Shown here piece by piece: positions 56,701 to 64,000 of a DNA stretch of 64,000 nucleotides. A program made the position numbers and the translations under genes. Position 1 is the stretch's first letter, and every line of letters starts with the position of its first letter. The stretch is from Setophaga petechia (taxonomy: Eukaryota > Chordata > Aves > Passeriformes > Parulidae), in the NCBI GenBank assembly GCA_024362935.1, contig JANCRA010000001.1, forward strand, positions 54,319,930 to 54,383,929. The letters run 5' to 3'. The notes under the pieces are model-generated. The model was not told where the DNA came from and did no database searches. It saw nothing but the letters and a program-made list of their open reading frames with translations.

Positions 56701-58289
56701 CAGTCAGAACATTGTCCAAATTTGTTTTCAAAATCCTAATGCCATGGAACAGACCAGAAAGTACACCTATGTTCTCAAAGCAGGAGTACTGTGAGGGTTT
56801 TAGTGCATGGCTTTCTGCAATGCCAGTTAGTTGAAGGATTATTATGATTCTCTACATAAAGGAAAACACTAATTTTTGGCAAAGTGCAGAACTCCCATGT
56901 TTTTTATCAGAAAGGAGAAAAATAACATCTTGAACAACACTGCAACACAATTCCATGCTGCTGGCTGCAGGTGGGTCAGTGGGATGATGCTGGTCAGGTT
57001 TCAGCAGAGTTGTACTCATCAGTTTCAGCTTTCTGACATTTTGTCACAAGCACAAGAGAGGGTTAGTGGACAGAACAAATTACAGCATACATTGCTAAAA
57101 TAATTCATCTGCCAACGTTGTCATGTGATTTCTGCAATACTTGAAGGCTGTTTTAATTTCTCTTCTTGGCGATAATAATGAGCATGAGCAAACTAACAGG
57201 ACGACCAAGCCATCCATCACTTTTAGTGCTGGATTTCTAAGCAGTTATCACACACACATGTGCTGCAAAAAATTTACTACCACTGTTGTGACACTAAATC
57301 CAGGACTGTGAATGTACATCGAGTTTGCAGTGTTGCAACCAATTCACAGTAGCATCCAGCAACTGGGGAGGGTGAAAATAAATTTTAAAATCAGAATGTG
57401 CAGTGTTACAGAAGGAAGACAAGCAGCTTGGTTGTCCCAGCTCTGTGTTAGATCAGATCCCTCACCTCAGCTTAATGTCACACTCGTCTTGCTCCTCTCA
57501 GTGTGGTATTGCAGAGCTGTAGCAGCAGAGCAGCCTTGGAATTTTTCTTCACTCGGCTGCTGTGCCACAGACACAGCTCTCTTCAGCGAGGAGGATGCAC
57601 GGTGCAGGTGAACAGTGACATCTAAAGGCACAAATGTGCTCAAGGCTCCAGCAAGGGCAAGCTTCAGCAAGCTCTTCAGCCAATAAATCATCTGCTTGTT
57701 GGATTTCTTCTCCAGCCAGATGGACCCTGGACAGTTCATCATGGACTTAATGGTCTGGAGCATTTCTTAGATGCTCCAGCTTTAGGGACAACGCATAATT
57801 CTACTTTTCCAGTAAGTTTTGGTAATTTTTTCTTCCCCTTCCAATAGTTTTTCTGTATGGTTGAGTGTAAAGGGCTCCCTGTAGCACAGGGGAGAACAAG
57901 AAAAGTGGTCAAGTGAACAGAACTGAGGGGTAGAGGAGAGTGGTGCTTAAACCAGTTGGGGGTATGGGTAGATTTAGGCACCCTCAGTCTCTTTAACACT
58001 GTTCAGAGTCCTGAAAGTAAGAGGCCAAAAAAAATTCAGACAATTACCTTTTATGCTTTTTTAACTCTCTTGTCTGCGACCAACTAGAAATTATGTAGTG
58101 GAAACTTCTTCCAACAGAACATGCAAAGCTGCATCCAAATAGATAACTTATGTTAGGATATTCCTCTTCCCTTTAGATAGCTCAGACAGCAGGACAGCTG
58201 GACAACACTGCCATTTTGAGAAATTCCTTTGTGTTGAGTTATTTTAAAATCTATGCTCTTTTTGTTTTCATGTTCACTTTAACACAAAG
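53701..58289. other. Downstream non-coding region, no gene recognised
   Basis: This is mostly AT-rich unique sequence with a GC-richer island at about 54870-55330 and a few short open stretches on both strands (54139-54618 plus, 55052-55333 minus, 57312-57763 both strands). None shows domain-like composition or a credible splice context. The left part may still belong to the MAPK10 3' UTR. Confidence 0.6.
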
Positions 58290-58665
58290 GTATTTTCTGG
58301 GCAATTTGTGCCAGTGCCTCATCACTCCCACAGTAAAGAATTTCTTCCCAATATCTAACCTAAACCCACCTTTTTTCAGTTTAAAGCTACTCCCCCTTGT
58401 CCTGTCCCTGTACTACCTCAGTCCCCTCCAACTCTTTTGTAGGCCTCTTTAGGTACTGAAAGGGGCTCTTAGGTCTCCCCAGAACCTTCTCTTCTCCAGG
58501 CTGAACAACCCCAGCTCCCTCAGCCTGTGTCCATAGGAGGGGTGCTCCAGCCCTCTGCTCACCTCCATGGCCTCCCCTGGACTCACTCCAATGAGTTCTG
58601 AGCTGAGCGCTCCCAAACTGGACACAGCACTCCAGGTGGGGTCTCACCAGTACCACCAAACTATA
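58290..58665 (-). mobile_element. CR1 LINE fragment, internal 3' region, reverse orientation
   Basis: The plus strand reads as reverse-complement CR1: TTTCTTCCCAATATCTAACC, CCCCTTGTCCTGTCCCTGTA, then CTTCTCTTCTCCAGGCTGAA, CAACCCCAGCTCCCTCAGCC and CACTCCAGGTGGGGTCTCAC. At roughly 375 nt it is the largest CR1 piece in the window. It covers the part of CR1 just upstream of the 3' UTR; the extreme 3' terminus is missing. Boundaries are approximate. Confidence 0.93.
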
Positions 58666-61600
58666 GAGATCAACCTCATCCTAATTCAATAATTATCCCT
58701 TACCTCTATAACAACTTCTTTAGCAGTGGAAACAGCCAATGACATCTAGTAATAGGCTAAACTTTCATTTAAATCTGTACAATTGAACCTGCTGCTCCCA
58801 AATAGAGCAAACATTTTAAAACTTACACATCTTGCCAAGTGATACAGCTTTTCATCTTCTGTTTTATGCTGTAGTGCATTTATTTATTAGAGGCTACTCC
58901 ATCAGCTCAGGAAATGAGTTCTTTTAGAAATAATCACATTAAGTAATTATCACATCTCTCATTTCACCATGTCAGAGAAACCATTTGAAATGATGATCAC
59001 ATGCAAATTCCTGCTACATTGCCTGCAAGAAGTGTATTACAAGCAAAGAAAAAAATATTGCAGCATCAACATTGCAATTTTGCTATGAGGAGCTAATGAT
59101 TTGCATTAACTAGTGAAGTCCATGCAAGAAATTAATATTGTCATTGATTTGATGTTGGAGGTGGTCTAGAGTTAATGTTCAGGGAACAGGTACATAACAC
59201 AGCAAATGTACACAAAAGAACTCTCCTCTTCATTGAAGAGGAAGAACAGTCAGAGTAATAACAACATAGCCACTAACTGAAAAAGCGCAATTCATTCAAC
59301 AAGCCAAATGAAAAATATTTCCTTACCAAACTTTTTTGTAAAATAGAATCCAGCAAGCCCTGTCTCAGGCAGTGAGTTTCTGTCAGGTGTTTCTTCAAGC
59401 AGAAATTAACTCCTATCTGTGCTATGTGTGTGTGAGTTAGTTGTATCACAGTGCTTAGTATGTTCAAAGGCAAGTTAGAAAAGTAAATGACATTGCATGT
59501 AGGCAGAAGTTCATTACAATTAGTGTGGAGTTAGGAGAAAATATCCCTGGAAACATTTTGACAATAGCTTTTTCTTTTTTTTCTTACAACACAACACTGA
59601 AATAAGGGTGTATACTTGCCCCCAGGTCCCAGCAATGCAGAGGATATTTTATGTTCTCTTTCCTTCACTTTTTTTAACTGCTAAGGAGCAGAATTATTTC
59701 AGTAGTATTAACAAAGCTGTCTACCACAGCGGCATTTTTTTTTGCAATAATCAACCCAAATGAACTGATATACTGGACTGATGAGTAGCTGGTTGAAACA
59801 GCTCTGACACTACAGGCAATTAGGTTGCTGATGCTGTGTTCAGCGTTTTCATCTGATGAATAAATAAATACCTGACAACCTGACAGCCAGTTTCAGTCAT
59901 CACTCTTTTAGGAAATACCAAGTTTAATGAGCATAATGAACAAAACAACACCTGCTAATGGGAAACAGTCTCCCTGTAGGCAAGTGGCTGTTAATAACAC
60001 CAAATCAGAACTTCACCTTCAGCCAAGGTCAGAAGCTGGTTAAAAGCCATGTGTGGTTTTGGAGCTTTAGGCTTTTGTTACCATGTAAGATTACCCTAAA
60101 ACACAGGGTACACACAGGAATGCACATCAGGGTAAGGGAAAAGGGAGAGCTGGGAGTGGCCAACACATTGTCCCACTGTGTGAATACAGGTGTGATAGTT
60201 TTGCACTGCAGAGAAGCAGTGGATTCCCCATCACTCCATGGCAGGAGGAGTTCTTTGATTCTCTGTGGTGGTCTGTGAACAATTTCTGGTTTGGTGGTTG
60301 TGGCCTTTGATGCCAAATAATTTGACTTGTAGGTTTTGCTTCAATTGGCACATAATATTTTTCCTGAGGTTCAGTAGTGGGAACTGGAATGTTTATTGTC
60401 ACACAGGCTAAGAAGTAGTCCATGCTTTGCCTGTGGGAGGCCTCTTCTAACAAACTCACATGGTTCTGACCTACCCATTCAAAGAGTTTCAAAATTAAAA
60501 GACTAAGGCAGGAAGCTCTTAAGGCTGGAAAAGAAAATTACTGTTCTTTCACTGAGCAGGACTTAAAATAGCAATTAAAAGGACTAATGTGACAGTGAAA
60601 AAGTATGGGAGGTGTATCCTATAAAGTACCCTTTAAAGTTTAGCTCTTTCCCTCCACACTAAAATCTTGTCTTGGCCTTTCAGGACAAAATGCTGTAGGA
60701 GCAGCGTTCACTAGTGAGATGCATTAGTCTCCTCCTCATCTCAGTCATGGAGGCCACAGCAGAATAGAGCTAAAACCTCAGTGAGAAAGGGAAATTCTGG
60801 TACTTGCTGCACTCATTTCTGCACCTCAGACCTCATGTGTACATTCTCCTTCACTAACACTACTCACTCAGGATCCCTTCTTCAAACAAAAACTCCTCCT
60901 TCACTGTCTAAGAGGAGATTTGGCTGACCAAGGTCAGAATCAAGGTCAAGCCTTATACAGATATGAACGCTGAGAAAGAAACTCCTTATCTGGTGAGGTC
61001 TAAGTGTAATTATTTTCTGTAATGTAACTAAATAAATAGCAGCTCAGATGGTTTTGGCTCATTTTTCTTTTTTACGGATAGTGACTGTTTTTTTTGTGTG
61101 TGTGAGAAGGAGTTAAGTGCAGTTTCTCTACAGTACTATGGTGCAAGAGTCTGACAGCTCCATCTTTTTCTCTGCTCCCCGCAATCCAACCGCCACCAGA
61201 TTTTCAGAAAAGTATAATAATTTCAGAAAATTACTTACATGTGTCTTCCATCCTGAACTAATTATATTTCTTTTTAGAAGAAAAAAACAAAAAGGGGCTC
61301 AAGATTTTAAAATTTTTCTGTATGAATAACTCTGTATGTGACTTAAAATAAAAGCAAGCCTTTGAAATCAGTCATGCCCTTTCACCTCTCAAGCCTTGCT
61401 TTGCAAGGGTATCATTATAATCAAATGAAGTGCAGCCATGTTTGGCAATTGCACTCTGGAAGACAGCAAAGCAAATGAAAAATACTTTGTCTTCCAATGT
61501 AGATATACTGGATGTAGTCAATCCCTGTGCTGTGGGAATACTCTGGCTTGTGGTAGTAAACATTTGACATGATACCATATTTTCAGCCACTTCCTTTACA

Positions 61601-64000
61601 AGACAATAGAAGATTGAATAATATACTGAAGGAGAACACAATTTACTGCCAGGGTTAACTCTATTTTGTTTATTTTCAAGTACTTTGATATTGGGGAATG
61701 GTATAAAAATGTTGCCTATACTTACTCCAGTGCTTTGATTACAACTGGGTTATTTCAGGTATTGAAATCCATTTACAACCACAAGCCACTTTGTCTTTCC
61801 TCCAGACATTCTTCAGCTTTATACAAAGCTGTGACTTTATTCAATGAGACATTTGATTAGAATGGAAATAGGAAGGTACTTTCAGTTAAAAAAAAAGAAG
61901 TTATTTTCATATTTTATCTTGGTCATTTGTTTTCTTGTAATTTTGGTTAAAATACTAGATATAAATGAAATGCCTAGCATTTCCAACAATGGCTGGAGTT
62001 TCAACACCACCAGGAAATTAAACCAGGTCTTATTGAGGGAAATCTGAAACTCATTCTGTATTGGCATTAAATTTTTACAAAACTATTGGTGCAAACAACA
62101 CAACTTTAAGGTTGTACATTTGCATAATTTGCATAATATCCACAGCACCCTGTGATTCCCCACTTCTCTTAGCTAGAAGTGCTGCAAATCAGAACAGACC
62201 ATCTGAGAGTGTTGTCCTAAGCAAGTTACAAATTCAGTCTCCGACATTTGGAGCTAAACATCCTAAGATGGCTACAACTCCACTTAAATCATGTGCAGGA
62301 ACTCAATCACCTCCCTTTTCCATACCTGTTTTTATCAGAAATAAGAGATTGTCCAAAGGGTTGCAAATAACAACACTAAGATGTACATTAAAGTACTTTG
62401 TTATGCTAATGATGCAAATAATTTTTTATTATCCTGCATATAGTCTGAAATAAATCTGCTTGGACCTCCCTGCATTTAAGAATCTGTAAAGTTGGATATC
62501 AACTCTTTATAAGTTATAAAAAGTTAGCTTGCCTGCCACAGAATGGAGAAACAGAGGTAAGGGATTTGTTATTAACTCATTTATGGATGCTGAAGCACGC
62601 AGAAGCTAGCAAGAGAATGCAGGTAAATTTAACTACAACAAAAGTAAAAGAGAGTACAGAGGAAACACACCCATGAAAATATTTTGTATGAATAGTACTG
62701 GAATTTCAGCTACACCTTCTGCTTATTTAAACATCATTACAGGACCATGGGGTTATTGCTGAAAGCTGCCTGTTCTGGAGTTGGTCACAGCATTCATGTT
62801 AATGGTGTGCTACCTGTGCCAAGAAAGTGGAGCTTCACTGCAAGTACTTGAAACAGATTCTATAGAATATAACCTGGGCTAAACACCCAGTCATGCAGAC
62901 AGCAAAATATTAGACTGAAAGATTAAATGGCATGTTAATTTCAAATGCATTTGTGAGACTACCTGCTTTTCTTCATTATTTGCTTCAACAATGAAAAAGA
63001 GGTGAACAGGGTGAAAAGGGAGCTGCTTTGTTTCCTTCAGACCAGAACAGATGCACATCAGATGCTACAGTCCTTTGTGTAAAGAAATATATTGCAGTCT
63101 ACAACATTCCCAAGACAAAATGAACAAAATCAGCAGTTTCAGATTTCTTTTTTTTTTTTTTTTGAACACTTAACTACTTGACTTGAAGTGTCTGTGGAAC
63201 AGGTTTGCAGTAAAGCATGTTTCTGAGGCAGAAAGGAGTACCTGCAGTGTTAAGGCAGTCACAAGTGGGCAAGTACATTGATACCTGCTTTTGGATATCT
63301 GTTTTGCTAGCATTCCACAATAGTGTCATAAAAACTATCCTCTGAGCCCCTTCTCAGGTAATAATTACACAGACAATGGTAACAAGGACGTCAGCCTGAG
63401 TTTTAGAAGGCATAGTTAATCAGTGCAGCTCCATTGCCTTCATTGTATTTGTAGCAGTGTCAGTAAATTAAGTTACTTGGCATATCTCCTTTCAGAGAAA
63501 AACCACATTGAATTCCATCTTCTAAAACAAAATAATTCTTATTATGTTTCCTATGCATACCATATTTGGACATCAGAAGTATTAGATAGAAAGACAAATG
63601 GCATTGGAGTAGACTAATACACTTCAAACAAAAAAAATGCTTTGAAATTGTATTTTCTCTGTGTAAAATAAAGTGGATGCTGCATCATTGGTGAAAGCAA
63701 CTCCCAGCCTGAGCAGGACAGAAAAGAGATGGAAAGAGATGAGCTGGTGGATGGAAATGTATAGAATGTTTCAGGTCAAAAGATGAAACAAGTGTGTAGA
63801 GAATTACAAACCCATGAGCAGCAAGCATTACTTGAGCAAAAAAGGCAACCAAGAGTGAAGTCATCTCATCTGCACTCCTGGAGAAAGAGTGTGGACAAGC
63901 CACAGAACTGTAACCTCCCTGGATCTGGGAAAGTTTAGGTTCCAAGAGCAGATAGTGGGGCACTACTAGGAGTCCTTTATCTCCAGTGAAGTCTCCTGCA
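58666..64000. other. Downstream intergenic region to window end, no gene recognised
   Basis: AT-rich sequence with scattered poly-T/A runs (for example 63149-63163). In mammals the neighbour beyond the MAPK10 3' end is ARHGAP24 in the opposite orientation. No coding exon of a RhoGAP is recognisable here, but a 3' UTR of that gene would not be recognisable by eye. One minus-strand open segment with a possible acceptor is listed separately. Confidence 0.6.
60127..60526 (-). other. Unidentified minus-strand open segment with acceptor-like border
   Basis: On the minus strand TTTTCTTTTCCAG (ending near 60527) borders an open segment of about 130 codons. The peptide includes LKLFEWVGQNHVSLLEEASH, then SMDYFLACVTINIPVPTTEP and EKYYVPIEAKPTSQIIWHQR. 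A second minus frame is open over 60029-60316 (KPEIVHRPPQRIKELLLPW). I recognise no family. An open segment of this size is expected by chance a few times in the window, so this may be nothing; a decayed gene with a frameshift is the alternative. Confidence 0.15.

Overview
This is vertebrate nuclear DNA, almost certainly from a bird. The base composition is AT-rich, genes are split into short exons with GT..AG introns, and the only mobile elements I recognise are CR1 LINE 3' ends with the avian-type octamer-like terminus. I cannot name the species.

The main content is one plus-strand gene, MAPK10 (JNK3, c-Jun N-terminal kinase 3), entered part-way through. Coding exons of 59, 139, 166, 72 (two alternative versions), 183, 125, 64 and 78 nt plus the terminal coding exon lie at 1610-46109. 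They encode 342 residues of the long alpha2-type protein. If the missing upstream part has the human length (122 residues), HRD, DFG and TPY fall at human positions 189, 207 and 221-223, and the ends give exactly 464 (alpha2) and 422 (alpha1) residues. JNK3-specific residues separate it from JNK1 and JNK2. The N-terminal lobe with the ATP-binding lysine, the promoter and the 5' UTR lie upstream of the window.

Layout: 1-1609, end of the intron before the first visible exon. 1610-3870, exons for the alphaC-HRD-DFG-TPY region. 7047-7118 and 16803-16874, the mutually exclusive 72-nt exon pair (a-type and b-type), 9.7 kb apart. 28446-30928, lower C-lobe exons. 40315-40943, C-terminal flank exons. 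45962-46109, last coding exon with two acceptors 5 nt apart that select the short (AQVQQ-stop) or long (..GPLGCCR) tail. 46110 to roughly 53-54 kb, a long probable 3' UTR with Pumilio-type sites, a CpG-rich patch and simple repeats. Roughly 54-64 kb, downstream DNA in which I see no convincing gene, with one larger reverse CR1 piece.

The introns hold five clear CR1 fragments (counting the downstream one), ATT, GATA and CA microsatellites, poly-A/T tracts, a few inverted repeats, and two minus-strand open stretches with plausible splice acceptors that I could not identify. I see no tRNA, rRNA, CRISPR, prokaryotic or viral gene. I do not see a wholly new biological system. The most interesting material is the splicing architecture of MAPK10: paired weak donors, the CpG-rich and TGCATG-rich intron before the b-type exon, and the tandem terminal acceptor.
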